Below, one piece after another: positions 33,429-47,600 of a stretch of 64,000 nt of DNA. Source of the DNA: Bolinopsis microptera (lineage: Eukaryota > Ctenophora > Tentaculata > Lobata > Bolinopsidae). The notes beneath the pieces were generated by a model that worked only from the letters and a program-made list of their open reading frames with translations, was not told the origin of the DNA and made no database searches. The DNA lies in contig NC_087079.1 in NCBI RefSeq assembly GCF_026151205.1, positions 7,164,169-7,228,168 on the forward strand, written 5' to 3'. Within the stretch, counting starts at the first letter, position 1; each line of letters opens with the position of its first letter. The translations under genes and the position numbers were made by a program.

Positions 33429-33624
33429 CTAGCCTCCTAGTGTACCTCTGGTCTCCTCGATGTTTCTTTGAATTCCGTTTAGTTCAGCTGACTGATAATC
33501 GTTATTCTCTGCACGCCTCTGCTTAGATACATACCATCGCCTCAGTTTGCTCTGGTATCTGTTCATTAAAAACAAGTATGCAAATAGAAATGACGAAAAC
33601 GCGTACGTCGCAAGATTCCTTGTC
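33429..33624 (-). CDS. Candidate 3'-terminal exon with a membrane segment
   Basis: After an acceptor (TTTTACCTTATTAG) the minus strand is open for about 64 codons in one frame: TRNLATYAFSSFLFAYLFLM, then a basic, charged tail (RYQSKLRRWYVSKQRR) ending in TAG at 33431-33429. This looks like a last transmembrane helix with a cytosolic tail. A second frame is also open for 36 codons, and I found no convincing upstream exons, so the call is tentative. Confidence 0.3.
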
Positions 33625-35282
33625 CTAATAAGGTAAAAGCTTATAAATAAGTTTTTACCTTTCTTAATATGATCAGTAGTTTACGTCATTGTTACGTAGA
33701 TTATTGCAATGAAAGACCTCTAAGTTAGTGACAAACGATCAACTTTCAATCACTGTGAGGTAAATCCTACCTCGTATTGACATAGTTTACATTACAATAC
33801 ATTTACTTTGAACAGATTATGATATTGACAGCTTTTTGGCGCCACCAACCCCAACCCCCCCCCCGGGCCCCCCCTCCCCCTTCCGGTCCAGCCGCATAGC
33901 GCTGGCTGCCCTTTATTGCGCCCTTGGTCAGCATTTTATTTAAGAGTGTTCATCTGAAATAAATTTGACAGCACTCTGCCTCTATCGCACAGAATAGCGG
34001 CAGTACATTGGTATTGTTCTTTTACAGCCATCTCGGCGATGCTAACCATACTGAAAATTCCCTGGTCACCCTGATTTAAGTCTTTAGTACTACTCAACTA
34101 TTCTAATTATTACTCGAGTATTCCAATTACGTACAGTATGGGATATTTTTGGTCCGCGTCACATCATAAATAAGCCTTGTAATAATGTACTGTACTTTGC
34201 ATGCCTCGTAAAAACTGATACAGCTACAGCCTCTACAATCTGCTTAACTCAATTAAAAGATCATATTTCTTGTTCCAAGTTCTATGTTTTCACTTTTGGC
34301 TCTAAATTGTGAAAATGTAGACATTCTCGTGCAGAACGTTACTCTGAGTGGATAGTGGGACCAAAAACTGCCTATTACTAGCTTTTCTGTCCGGTAGAAA
34401 GTACCTTTTCGCGCACGACTGCTCTCTTTTTAATCGAGCTTGCTAGCTTCATTATTGCAACGTAGCGAAGAGAGAACATTTTTCCAAAGAACTGGATTGG
34501 AATTATTCTTCAAATCGTCATAGTATTCTAGGAATCACAAGCTTCTCCTCAAAGTGGGTACAATGCTATTGACTATAGTGCATATCCCTCTACAGTACAT
34601 CACACATGTTCAGCAGGGTGTACATGTTGAATTCTATTATGAAGCTGTAGCCTGTTATAGTGTGTAGGTACATACCTCAACATTGAACTATAACACTGAC
34701 TCCATCGAGTTTCCTAGCAAACAATTAACTCTTGATTCAAACTGGCTGCACATTGAATAAACAGACTAATATCTCATGCTATTCCCGGATCACTTTACCG
34801 CTACACGTTATCACATCCCACGTGACTTATATTTTCCCACGGGACTATTAAGTGTAAAGTTAAACAAAAAGTATTTCCGAACAGATACTTAAGTTTTTTA
34901 ACTTAAGTCGGTATTTTTTCCCGATCCATGACTCAATGTGAGGTAAAACGGAACATGATAGTCTCCTCCTTACACATAATAACAATAATTATGTAGTATA
35001 ATACAAGCGCCAATTATCTGACACGAGACCTCCGGAGTAAACTGAAGTCCCCCACTTGCCACTGTTGCTCTCATCCAGACAACACCACCTGGATTTCAAA
35101 ATGCAGATCGGCACCCCTACTCGATGATGAGCAATAATCAATTGAGCTACATAATTGTAAATACAGGCTCTTTAAAACACCTGGTATTCGTCAGCAGCTG
35201 TCAATTCTTACAAAAGTTATCAACCATTTCTCAGTGGGTCTGTGTTGTAGGTTTATAAATCAAGAGGCTTGCATATAATGAC

Positions 35283-35393
35283 CTACCAAGACGCGCGCCG
35301 TGTTGGACTCTTCGACGGTCTTGATCGATAATATTTGAATTATAACCTACACAGGCCGTAGGTAGGAAACAAATATTTTACGAGTATCACCCG
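35283..35393 (-). mobile_element. Tiny element, family 4, damaged copy
   Basis: Contains ACCAAGACGCGCGCCG and the end GAGTATCACCCGTTA. An internal insertion or divergence separates the halves, and the TTGTAGG end is not intact. Confidence 0.5.
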
Positions 35394-36253
35394 TTATATT
35401 AAGGTATGTGTGAAGTATTGATGTACAAATGCGATGGTTCGAAGTATCGTCCCTACTCCAATTGAGCTGAGAACCACGATACGACAGCATTTTCAAGTGC
35501 AGTTGATTTGCGTCAGGTGAAACGTGTCCGATACCGTATTTCTTCCTCAGATTGAACTTGTAAAATCTTTGGTGATTACATTAGTATATATAGTTCGGGG
35601 TACCTAGTACAAGTACAACTACAGATTGATGGTACTTATATTAGCTTGTGTAGCTGTTTTAATCAATGCACTAAGAAGAGTTGACCAGTGTTCACATTTA
35701 TACTGTTTTGGAGAGTTCACCAGCAGTGTTGTACTCTATATTACCAGTGCGGTAAGGATTAGTAATATTACCTGGTTTGAATAAAAGAATGTTTAATCTT
35801 TAAAGCCAACAACTTTAATAAAACAAGTCCTGATCATCGTCATGCTACTCAAATCACCAGCATAATTAGAAGTAAAGGGGGAGACAGTTTTTATCAAAAA
35901 CGTTTTTTAATATCAGATACAATAAATTCAACATCTACTTACTAGCTAATATATACCGGGTTAACTTGCTTCGCAAAATTATCTTTAACTTTTAATTTTA
36001 ATGGAAGAATTTAGGAACGAGGACGTTTAGATATAATAGAAAAGTCAGATTGAAAAATTTGAAATTGAATGCCTTGACAAACAAACCAGCTTTCCAAAAA
36101 TAATAAACTCAGCCAAAAATAGAATTAAAAAAAGTTAAAACCGCTCAAAAATTCAAATACATAAATCAGGTCCTTTAATTTCCATGCCTTCCTACTGGCG
36201 GCCCAATTTCCGGTCGGTATCATCAGAGAACTCGTATTATGAGAGAGGATTCG

Positions 36254-39200
36254 CTAACAAATGTGCTTTGCCATGAAGTTGAAGTGATCTTCCATGAAAC
36301 TCATTATGAAGAAATATCCGTGATCATACCCCTGAAAAATTCAGCGTTGTTATTATTGAAACGAGGAAGTTCAGGGGGAAAACTCGTAACCTAAAACAGG
36401 TTATTTCAAACTTAATATTTAATTACAATGTCATTACATTGATATTTGATAACATATTGAACTTACCGGGTGCATCCTGAAGTTGAGGTTGATAAGTTTG
36501 TTGCCGCTGCAAGCGTTAGCGAAGTTTTCCGGCAATAGTTGCTTGTCGTTCAAATAAGGATCATCTTCGCCCTGGGAATACGATAAAATGAGTTTCTTAC
36601 AGGTAAATCAGTCAAGTAAAACCGTATTAGGTAAATATTTCAATCTGATATCTGATATGAAGGAATGCTGTGCCCAGTCAAATAGATTCTTCTCGATCAG
36701 TCATCTTCAAAGGAGAATTAAGGAGATTAAGCTAGCATGTAGCAGGGGTTTAATTTATAAAATAATGAAATATGCCGCGCGCGATCCACATAATTACCCT
36801 CGCGGCGCAGGGATTTCTATCATTATCGAAGCGCCGCTGCCGCTAAATCAACATATTTTGTGGACAATTTGGACAATAAATTCGATTTAAATGCGATTGT
36901 AATTTGTGTACAATTCAAAAGGCTACCTTGGACTAAAGATAAATACACATCGCCATGACAGAGTAATGAAATACTACAAGTGCTAGTAAATTCGTCTCAC
37001 CTGGTCCAAAAGGATTTCCAACTTCGGGCCATCATACTCCTTTGCAGTAAAGGTTGCGTCGTATTGCTGAAATACGATCCTAATTATGATGTTTCAAAGT
37101 TAACATGATTACAAGATGATAACGGTGAATACGTGATGCAAAAATGCAAGTTCCTTGCCCTGGAATTAACACAAATATCACACATATCACACATAACTAA
37201 GATACATGACAGATAACATGACATATTGCTGGAAATAATGTGTAAGTAGTGCATGCAACACAGAGCAGGTCAAAACGGCGAGTTTTAAGTTTTTACATAA
37301 TCTCATTACATATTACACATAATTACATAATATTACACATGTATGTAACATTAGGCTAAAAGTTTGTAGCATTAGTCGAACCATAAGTGTATAATACTTG
37401 ATACATTTCGACAGAAATTATGGCGGAAGCAAAAAATTTCATATTCGCAGACCATCTTTCGAAATGAAAGGAAAATCATATAATTTCACGGCCTGACCTA
37501 TAATCTACTCGTGTGTACTGCTAAATCGCTATAAGTAAAAACAGACGAGTCCGCAACTTTTAATCGCTTCTGCAGTAGTAGCCAAGTTTATTTAATCTAC
37601 AAAATATCCCGCCTATTAAAATCTTCAGCCTAGGTACAACACTATTATGTAATTATAAGCCTTCCCGAGAAATTCCTGAAATTTCAGTGCAACTATTTAC
37701 AGCATTTTGAAATTTGATCCTATTATTTCAGCATGGTATGTTTTAAACGACAAAGTCGTTGTGTATTTTCAATTATAAGAAATCACACCTGCAAATAGTG
37801 TACCCTCTAAAAGGTTTCGTTCTCTTCATCTACAGTATTATAACTCGGCTGGCTACAATAAATAAGTAAAACGAGACCAACAGTAATTCTATAAAACTTC
37901 TGGTTATTGGTCAGCCTACCCACAAATATGCAAAACATGCAGGCTCGGCCACGATTTAAGAAAACCATCATTAAGCCAGCAAAATAAAGTACTACTTCTG
38001 TAACATTACCTAAGGTTCGCGATAGAATTATTTTGACGGTCACCACCTTCAAGTGATCGACCGAGCACTCGGCCTCGGCTTTACCGAAGAATGACGATTT
38101 TTCCTCGGCCTCGGCTTTACCGAAGAATGACGATTTTTCCTTGGCCTCGGTCAGAAGAATGATTCTTCGGTTTGCCTCGGCCTCGGTAAAAATCGAGTTG
38201 CCATTCCTCGGCCTCGGCAAAATTTGAAGATTTAACCGAGGATTTGACCGAGGATTTTGTACATAGCTATAGGCACTTTAAAAATTCGTAATTTTGGAAA
38301 ATTGGTACGCAACTCTTGTTGAAAGTAAAATAAACGGCAATCTTAAGAAATTCTACCTCATTCTACATCCTAATTGTTAGCGAAATATCTGATGCAATTA
38401 ATACTTTTTTGTACCAAAATTCCTCGGTCGAAATTAGAACTCCTCGGTCTCGGTTAAATTACAATATGCCTTCCTCGGCCTCGGTCGCAAATCCTGCCCT
38501 CGGTCGATCACTGCCACCTTCTGAACAAAACTAAGATTATAGCCCTACCAAAAATAGAAAAGACTTCCCAGCGCATACAGATATGTGGAAAAGATCCAAA
38601 CTATCATTTTCATGTCATTTCATGTCATTTTCCCGCAAACATAGTCGTATTATCTGCCATTATATTATAATATCCCGTCAGCGCCAGGCTTCAGTTTTTT
38701 TCCAAAGAACATAACCCTTTTTAATAACATACGGTTTACCATTAGTTTTGCATGCCGTATGTCTCACAGACACCTTTTTAGTATCAGATATGCAGATAAT
38801 ATGCACATGTTTAGTATAATATGCACATTTTTAAGTATCAGATATGCAATTATGCAGTACTTACATCTGATGTGTACACTGGATTATTCTGAAATATTAC
38901 ACCCGTTTCTTAGGCAACATGGCGTCACAATGAATAGCGTGTATGAGAGGTAAAAACAGATTTCATGTGCACTTGCGTTTAAAAAGAGAGGTAACATTTA
39001 GAGTGAGTTTCCTTGGCAACGTAATTAATTCCATAAGGAGTTAATGAGTATTCGATGTAATAATCTTCATTTTGACGATCTTTAAATCAGTTTCGTGTCG
39101 GTTTCTGCTACAAGCTTCGGATTAAAATATGCTAAAAATGAGAAAATTACAAAATCTGAGCTGCTAGGCTGTATCAAATCACAGAACAATTCGAAAATGT

Positions 39201-42200
39201 AGCCTGTAAGTCGCTTCTAACAAAAGCAAAAACAAAGGATCAGAGGAGATGAAAAAAGCTTTGATTACACATTCCAAACATGAAAACGAACGACAAAAAT
39301 CCTGAGAATGTTTTTAAAAACAAGGGTTACCTTCCAGGCTGATTTGTTGTCTCCGAGATATCCGGAAAATGCTTTCGTTCCCCAGGGACATTCTGAGGGA
39401 TTGGAGATGGGAGCAAACACCGAGCAACACTGAAAGTGTATTGAATTAGACCGTGCAAAAACACTGACAATACTTTTATAAGAATTTGATTGTAGATAAA
39501 TATAATTATATTATAAGATAAAATGTATGTACCATTTCAAACATTTGTACCATTTCAAACATTTGTACATTGGATCTATCCTGAACCCTGATTTGTGAAT
39601 GATCTGTGATATTGATTTTATTATTTGCATCATTTAGCAAAGAAACACCTTTCTGTGGAAGCCAGTATGACTCAAGTGTAATTCTATTACTCGAGAAATC
39701 GGGTGTGAGGGTTAAATGAGGAGCTGCACATTGCAGCAAAGTCTCGGACAAAGAAAGTATGGTACACACTACCTTAACCGTCACTGGCCATAAAGATCCT
39801 TCGGCTTCCTGTAATTGGCTGGTTGCACTTGTGTAACATTGTGGCTGTTGGAATACACCGAAGTAAAATAAGTGTCTAGATAAAAAAAAAAAAAAAAAAA
39901 TAAGTAGACAATGAATGTGTACTGTGTAATGTGATGCTAACAAAAGAGTCACTGGAATGCAAACTTTTATCAAGATCTGCACTGCAAATATACATTATAA
40001 TCTAGATACATTGTATTATATCGGGGAAGAGCATTGTGCCTTTGTATATCACTGCATTCTTTGCTATTGTATTATATCACTGTATTGTATTATATCACTG
40101 TATTGTACTTATTATTAACACGGACAATATCAATGAGGAGTCTTATAATTATTGTGTTTATTTTTAATAAAGAGTTATTATTATCGTATCCAGGTCCACA
40201 ATTGAGGGAATGTTGAAGCTATTAAGTGATGTGTACAGGGGAATGTGTACAGTAACTGATATGCCCTGATATCATTGATGTGTACAGTAACTGATATGCC
40301 CTGATACCATTGGTCAAGATCCTGACAATAGCGCCCCGTTTCTTCTATTGAGATGCGAATATAATTCTAATTTCCAACAATAACTTATTAGCTTATTGAA
40401 GAGTATGAGGGTATATTGTAAGAATACAAGCCTTACTTTATCTATTGATCAATACAGTGAGTGAGCCATATCGTAATATATTTAAATATACACTCTCAGC
40501 AATCAGCACTCATCTGTGTACAAACTATACACTGCGTATAGCTATACAGGTCTGTACAGTGTACACACCAGTACAGTACACACCAGTACAGTGTACACCA
40601 AGACACCATGACACTACATTATTTTTACCAGGTTCCGAAACCTTAGTATTACAAAAGATAGCACACCATTAACTGCTATCTTTTAAAACCCTTTCACTAC
40701 ACTACACAGTACTCATCATAATATTTACACAACTTCAATGGAATGTACATATTTTAACTTTGAATGCATCAAATATAATGGTCTCATGTCTACAAGCCCG
40801 GCCTTGTAACGATGGTAAGTTCTACTTTTAAAACTAAAGTGTGGCACACACAAGTGTAATACTAACTAAGTAACTAGAACACACGTGTAACTAACTAGAG
40901 TACACGTGTAACTAACTAGAGCACACGTGTAACTAACTAAGTAACTAGAGCACACGTGTAACTAACTAGAGTACACGTGTAACTAACTAGAGTACACGTG
41001 TAACTAACTAACTAACTAGACTCTAGAGCACACGTGTAACTAACTAGAGCACACGTGTAACTAACTAAGTAACCAGAGCACACGTGTAACACTAATTGAT
41101 ACTGTAAGGGATGTATCTGAATGTGACACTGAACCTGGATTTGTCATTTCAAACCGTCTGTTTCCATGAGAGAATACAAATTGTAAATGTAGGGTAACAG
41201 ACATTTATCTAAACATTAAGGATGTCACTTTCCTGTTTACTCGTATAGACTATTGAATCTACTACTGAATAGACTATTGAATCTAACTCAACTGTATCCT
41301 CGTATTATAGACTATATTCAACTTTCAAAGTTTTCAAAACATTTTTTAACTCCAAGTGTAAATGAATAATCTACAGTGCACATAATTATCACTTTGATTT
41401 TTTCCATTTGTAATTATCTCTATTTACGTAGTCTGGAAACGTGACAGAAAACACATACAAGTCACCACTTAGAGTTAAGTTCACGAATTTATCTGCAATT
41501 ATGTATGTCATGTTGGTTGGTAGTGCTACATCTTCATGTCTCAGTCTATGACGAAGCTTCAAATGCCATTATATTACGCACTTAAGTTCGCGTACTAAAG
41601 TTCGCGTACTAAAGTTCGACAACATTACAGTTGTTACATTCTCGCATTTCCTCTGCTGTATCCAATGAGGTGTAAAATGTACCGAAGTTTGAACTCTATA
41701 ATCCATATCTGTAAACATTCTATTCAATAAAATGAATCATTGACCTCAGACTCAATTGTTAGTTAAAACACTTTAATAGAAATGTAGACTAAGCGGAGAG
41801 ATAAAAGACTATCGTGGTAACTCGTACTCAGTTTTGTAGATCTAGATTGTAGAGCACGCTATATAAATAACTACCACATACCACACATATTATCACAAAC
41901 GATTAGTAACCAGGTACGGTACCGAGATTTAGCTGCTGAAAACAGTCGGATATAAATCTATTTGCCTGTTTGGAGTTCTGGAGAATTACAATCATAATTC
42001 ATACTGAAAAATTCTGGAATTTCTAACTGCTCGTTGCTAGATGTCAAAAAATTGTTTTATCTGCCATTGAACCCTGTGATCCTATGATGAGGACCCGGCA
42101 ATAGCCGTTGGATCACAAGCAGAAACTATTTGTCGAACTAGAGTACGCTACCTGGACTCTAGTTTGACACGTACCGAAGTTCGACAGAGGTGATATCTGG

Positions 42201-44034
42201 CGAACTTAAGTTGTCGAACCATTATAGTGCGTTTCGAACTAGTGTACGCGAATCCCATTATATTGCCATTACATTGTCAATCTACCGCTAATTTTACATT
42301 CCACGGCTCTATGGTTTACATTTTACAAGTAGTAAGTAACTTAGTGAGTAATGTTTTACAAGGAAGCAATACTCATTGTATTTCTACATTCCTGATTCAT
42401 CTATATAGGAAAATGATCTTTGATATAATATGATATACTATGGAAATGAGGAAATGTGATTATGATATAATTTCGGTCATTAATTTACATTGACGGTAAA
42501 TTCCATTAAAATATCACGATTAATGTCTCAACTCACAACACATTAATTTAGGTTGACTAAACACATAACATTCCATGTTTTCAGTTTCAAACTTTCCCTC
42601 AACGACTTATAAACAGTGAGAATAGGGGAAGCGAGGGGATGGGGGCTTGAAAGGTGAGCTGGATAGAAGGCGGGGGGGGGCTGGAGAGGGAAGAGGGGCT
42701 TGGGAGAGTGGGGCCGTGGGGGAGAAAGGAGGGGCTACAGAAAGGGGGCTGGAAAGAGGGGGCGGTTACTGACCTTGTATTTTCCGGGGTTCCTCAGAGC
42801 AGCGATCAGAGCTCCGTGTCCTCCCATACTGTGTCCTGAGATTGCACTCCTTCCAACGTTAACATTGAAGTTACTTTGAACCACTGTTGGCATCTGAAAT
42901 GAGTATATAACCAGACTATTTTAAAAAGCCAGGGTGGGTACCCACTACTCACTCCCTTTTTACAATAAGTTCTAGAGTTTTCGTAACAGAGTTACAGACG
43001 CTTCTCCAGTCTTATAAGCAGATAGAAGTTATATAACCGTTAAAGAAGTAACTAAGAAACTAAGGCACTAAGGTACTCAGTAACCAAGTAAACAAATAAG
43101 TTAAGTAACTAAGTACATAACAAGTAACTAAGTAAATAAGTAACTAAGTACATAACTAAGTAACTAAGAAACTAATGTCCTAAGGCACTAAATAACCAAG
43201 TAACCTATTGAACAAATAAGTCAAGTAACTAAGTACATAACAAGTAACTAAGTAAATAAGTAACTAAGTACATAACAGGTAACTAAGTAAATAAGTAACT
43301 AAGTAACAAGTAAGTAAGCAACCTCTCCCGTAACATAAGAGTACATCCTATAATTTGTTTTCCAGGGTTCCTCAGTAGCGTTGACGTAGAATCCAGCTCC
43401 GGACCCAAAGTCGTAACTCTCGTGTTCTCCCGCCAGGTCAAAACCACGAGGGCTCGTGTCCGGGTTAACCACGACAATACCGTGCTTAGCTGCGTACCTG
43501 AAGTGTTTATTGTTTAATGAAGTGTGATTTAAATGCTAAAGCCAGTCAAAAGTATGAAAACTTAGATTTCTAAAATGAGTATTTGTTGTAGGCTTGGGTG
43601 GTCAGAAATAAGAACAAACCGTTGGAAACCACTCTTCATGATATAGTTTTGTTCAGTGCAGGTCAGTCCAGAAAGGTAGTAAACTATCGGAAGATTCTTT
43701 TTTTTCTCATGTTGTGGTGGCAGATAGACTCCAAACTTCATTGTGCATTTCAAGATGGAGCTGAAATCAAAATAAATTGCAACACCACTAATTTAATCTT
43801 AGTAGTCCGGTACTTTATACAACATACTGCATTTAATTCTATATAACAGTGCTAGTGGGTTTACTCAAACATATTACAAATAAATTAGAGTAGAGGTTTA
43901 GCTAATACGTAGAGGTTGTGTTTACTGAAATTAATGATAAACAATGAAAATAGAACTTACCTCTCATGTTCATAGACACATTGAAGTCCTCCATAACATT
44001 TACTTTGAGAGACTAATTTTACAGTCTTGGACAT
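36254..44034 (-). CDS. ESD: S-formylglutathione hydrolase (esterase D), 285 aa, eight exons
   Basis: Minus-strand exons: 44034-43961, 43760-43620, 43497-43323, 42893-42774, 39429-39331, 37066-37001, 36571-36467 and 36331-36254. All have GT-AG borders; they sum to 285 codons plus stop, against 282 in human ESD. The enzyme hydrolyses S-formylglutathione to formate and glutathione in cytosolic formaldehyde detoxification. The protein starts [20 protein letters not shown] and includes [36 protein letters not shown] with nucleophile Ser152, LLDQGEDD with the acid at Asp228/229, and GYDHGYFF with His264. The alpha/beta-hydrolase triad is complete. Introns are long (up to 3.3 kb) and filled with simple repeats and a MULE-like insertion, yet every coding exon is intact, so the gene is very likely functional. 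Confidence 0.95.
38043..38520 (-). repeat. GCCGAGGCCGAGG-rich dispersed repeat in an ESD intron
   Basis: Imperfect repeats of GGCCGAGGAAAAATCGTCAT (minus strand), including a tandem pair of about 45 bp. Open frames through it are repeat artefacts. Similar motifs occur near 27.9 kb. Confidence 0.75.
40860..41090. repeat. AACTAACTAGAGYACACGTGT minisatellite
   Basis: About ten units of roughly 20-28 bp, each with an ACACGTGT palindrome, in an ESD intron. Confidence 0.9.
41576..42254. mobile_element. MULE-like MITE in ESD intron 4, 10-bp duplication
   Basis: The 679-bp segment is flanked by a perfect 10-bp repeat CCATTATATT (41566-41575, 42255-42264). Its ends carry inverted TTCGCGTAC..AGTTCG motifs, partly tandem at the left end, and inner palindromes such as AACTAGAGT/ACTCTAGTT. 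No coding sequence. Confidence 0.65.
43060..43315. repeat. AACTAAGT-type simple repeat in an ESD intron
   Basis: Degenerate TAACTAAGTA repeats. A block of about 95 bp is duplicated (near 43080 and 43180). The array ends beside the exon 3 donor at 43322. Confidence 0.85.
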
Positions 44035-44664
44035 CCTGTTAAGTGTTATATGATGAAACACTGATATACAGACTTAAGTTCATTTCACCCTTTTCATGAA
44101 ATGGAGGTGTCTACGCAAGGTGTGAATACAAAATTACACATTATTTTAGGGGGGCATCGTCATTGTGGGACAATTTTTAAAAACTTGACTCAACTACTTT
44201 AAAAGTAGTCAGCGAAATTGCATGTTTTTCTCTAGAAACACACTTTTTTAGAAATTTTATTGGTCTATCCTGTAAAATGACCTAATTTGTTGAATTTTAC
44301 CTTTTTGGAATGTTTCTAATGAAGTTTTAGTAAGAATCGAGGGAGCCAGTTATGTCAGTAATAAAGAGAATCATAACGATTATCTTTGGTTTCATCCTTA
44401 TAGTTATGTGGCAAAGAAGCGATTTATAAATCAGTCACACAGTTCTTGACACTGTCACAGAGTTCATGCCACTGTTACAGAGGGTGGTTCAGCGGTGTAA
44501 CAAAGGGCCCCGCTGACCCCGCTGTGCAGGGGGGGGGGGGGTTGCCATCATGGGGGAAAGAATGAACTACAGTACTAGCTAAATCTCACTTTTTTAGAGA
44601 TTTTACAGACATGTCCTCTAAAATCATCTAATTTGTCCAATTTTAGGGAGGCACCAAAGATTAC

Positions 44665-47600
44665 ATAATGGGGGGGGGGGGGGTGTCATGTCCGTCTATG
44701 TCCGCCTATGTCCTGTCCTTTTTGGATTCTATGAGACAACGGACGTGTTTTTTGGGACATTGGCGGACACGGACGGACATTGGCGGACTCGGACGGACAT
44801 TGGCGGACTCGGACGGACATTTGCGGACCCGGACGGACATTGGCGGACTCGGACGGACATTGGTGGACATTAGCGGACATTGGTGGACATTAGCGGACAA
44901 ACATTTTGAGAATTTTTCCCAGAAGGAGGACCTAGGTGGAGGAGGAGGAGAACTGAGGAGGATGACTCAGGAGGAGGAGGACTCAGGAGGAGGACTGAGA
45001 AGGAGGAGGACTGAGGAGGATGGCTGAGGAGGATGGCTGAGGAGGATGACTGAGAGGGAGGAGGAGGAGGAAGAGGAGGAAGAGGACTGAGGAGGAGGAT
45101 GAGAAGGACTGAGGAGGAGAAGGAGGACCTAGGAGGATGAGGACCCAGGAGGAGGACCCAGGAAAAGGCCCTAGGAGGAGGAGGAGGACTGGGGAGGAGG
45201 AGGACTGTTGAGGACTGATGAGGAGAACTGAGGACGAGGAGGAGGAGTAGGAGGAGGACTGAGGAGGGGAGGAGGAAAACGACTGGGGAGGATCAGGAAG
45301 ACCCAGGAGGAGGAGGAGGAGGAGGACCCAGGAGGAGGAGGAGGACTGAGGAGGACTGAGGAGGAGGACTGACGATGACTGAGAAGGAGGAGGACTGAGG
45401 AGTACTGAGGAGGATGGCTGAGGAGGATGGCTGAGGAGGATGGCTGAGGAGGATGACTGAGAGGGAGGAGGAGGAGGACTCAGGAGGAAGAGGAGGAGGA
45501 GGACTCAGGAGGAGGACCTAGAAGAAATGAGAAGGAGGACTCAGGAGAACTGAGGAGGAGGAGGAGGAGGAGGACTGAATAGGAGGAGGAGAAGGAGGGG
45601 GACTTGGAGAGGACTGAGGAGGAGGAGGACTGATGAGAAGGATGAGGAGGAGGACTGAGGAGGAGGACTGAGGAGGAGGAGGAAGAGGAGGAGGATGAAG
45701 AGGAGGAGGAGGACCCAGGAGGAGGAGGACTGAGGAGGAGGACTGAGGAGGACTGAGGAGGATGACCGAGAGGGAAGAGGAGGAGGAGGAGGAGGACTCA
45801 GAAGGAGAAGGAGGAGGACTAAGGAGGACTGAGAAGGAGGAGGACTGAAGAGGAGGAGGAGGACTGAAGAGGAGGAGGAGGACTGAATAGGAGGAGGATG
45901 AGGGGGACTGGGGGAGGACTGAAGAGGAGGATGAAGGACTGAGGAGAAGGATGAGGAGGAGGACTGAGGAGGACTGAGGACTGAGGAGGAAGAGGAGGAG
46001 GATGAAGAGGAGGAGGAGGACCCAGGAGGAGGACCCAGGACGAGGACTCATAAGGAGGAGGACTGGGGAGGAGGAGGACTGTTGAGGACTGATGAGGAGG
46101 ACTGAGGACGAGGAGGAGGAGTAGGAGGAGGACTGAGGAGGGGAGGAGGAAGAGGACTGAGGAAGATCATGAAGACCCAGGAGGAGGAGGAGGAAGAGTA
46201 GCAAGAGGAAGCATCTAAATGTTATTTCCATTTTTGTCCGTTTTTGTCCATTTTTGTCCGTTTTTGTCCGCTCTATTTTTTGTCCGTTTTGAAAATATAG
46301 GGTACCGAACGGTGGAGGAGGACTGAGGAGGGGAGGAGGACTGACGAGGAGGACTGACGATGACTGAGAAGGAGGAGGACTGAGGAGTACTGAGGAGGAT
46401 GGCTGAGGAGGATGGCTGAGGAGGATGGCTGAGGAGGATGACTGAGAGGGAGGAGGAGGAGGACTCAGGAGGAGGACTCAGGAGTAAGAGGAGGAGGAGG
46501 ACTTAGGAGAAATGAGAAGGAGGACTGAGGAGAACTGAGGAGGAGGAGGAGGAGGAGGAGGAGGACTGAATAGGAGGAGGAGAAGGAGGGGGACTGGGAG
46601 AGGACTGAGGAGGAGGAGGACTGATGAGAAGGATGAGGAGGACTGAGGAGGAGGACTGAGGACCGAGGAGGAAGAGGAGGAGGAGGACCCAGGAGGAGGA
46701 GGACTGAGGAGGAGGACCCAGGATGGCTGAGGAGGATGACTGAGAGGGAAGAGGAGGAGGAGGAGGAGGAGGACTCAGGAGGACTGAGAAGGAGGAGGAC
46801 TGAGGAGGAGGAGGAGGAGGATGACTGAATAGGAGGAGGAGGGGGACTGGGGGAGGACTGAGGAGGATGACCGAGAGGGAAGAGGAGGAGGAGGAGGACT
46901 CAGAAGGAGAAGGAGGAGGACTAAGGAGGACTGAGAAGGAGGAGGACTGAAGAGGAGGAGGAGGACTGAATAGGAGGAGGATGAGGGGGACTGGGGGAGG
47001 ACTGAAGAGGAGGATGAAGGACTGAGGAGAAGGATGAGGAGGAGGACTGAGGAGGACTGAGGACTGAGAAGGAAGAGGAGGAGGATGAAGAGGAGGAGGA
47101 GGACCCAGGAGGAGGACCCAGGACGAGGACTCATGAGGAGGAGGACTGGGGAGGAGGAGGACTGTTGAGGACTGATGAGGAGGACTGAGGACGAGGAGGA
47201 GGAGTAGGAGGAGGATTGAGGAGGGGAGGAGGAAGAGGACTGAGGAAGATCAGGAAGACCCAGGAGGAGGAGGAGGAAGAGTAGGAGGAGGAAGCATCTA
47301 AATGTTATTTCCATTTTTGTCCGTTTTTGTCCATTTTTGTCCGTTTTTGTCCGCTCTATTTTTTGTCCGTTTTGAAAATATAGGGTACCGAACGGTGGAG
47401 GAGGACTGAGGAGGGGAGGAGGACTGACGAGGAGGACTGACGATGACTGAGAAGGAGGAGGACTGAGGAGTACTGAGGAGGATGGCTGAGGAGGATGGCT
47501 GAGGAGGATGGCTGAGGAGGATGACTGAGAGGGAGGAGGAGGAGGACTCAGGAGGAGGAGGAGGACTCAGGAGTAAGAGGAGGAGGAGGACTTAGGAGAA

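Larger units (their letters stand above)
32693..36253. other. Gene-poor stretch with two candidate terminal exons
   Basis: Mostly AT-rich. It contains a C-rich tract at about 33848-33888. On the minus strand 34050-33936 follows an acceptor (GGGAATTTTCAG) and reads MVSIAEMAVKEQYQ to a stop. It is short and uncertain. The better candidate at 33429-33624 is listed separately. Confidence 0.4.

Noticed and set aside
37807-38220. 137-residue minus-strand open frame
   Set aside because: Lies in an ESD intron and its N-terminal half is a translated GCCGAGG repeat; no family motif in the rest.
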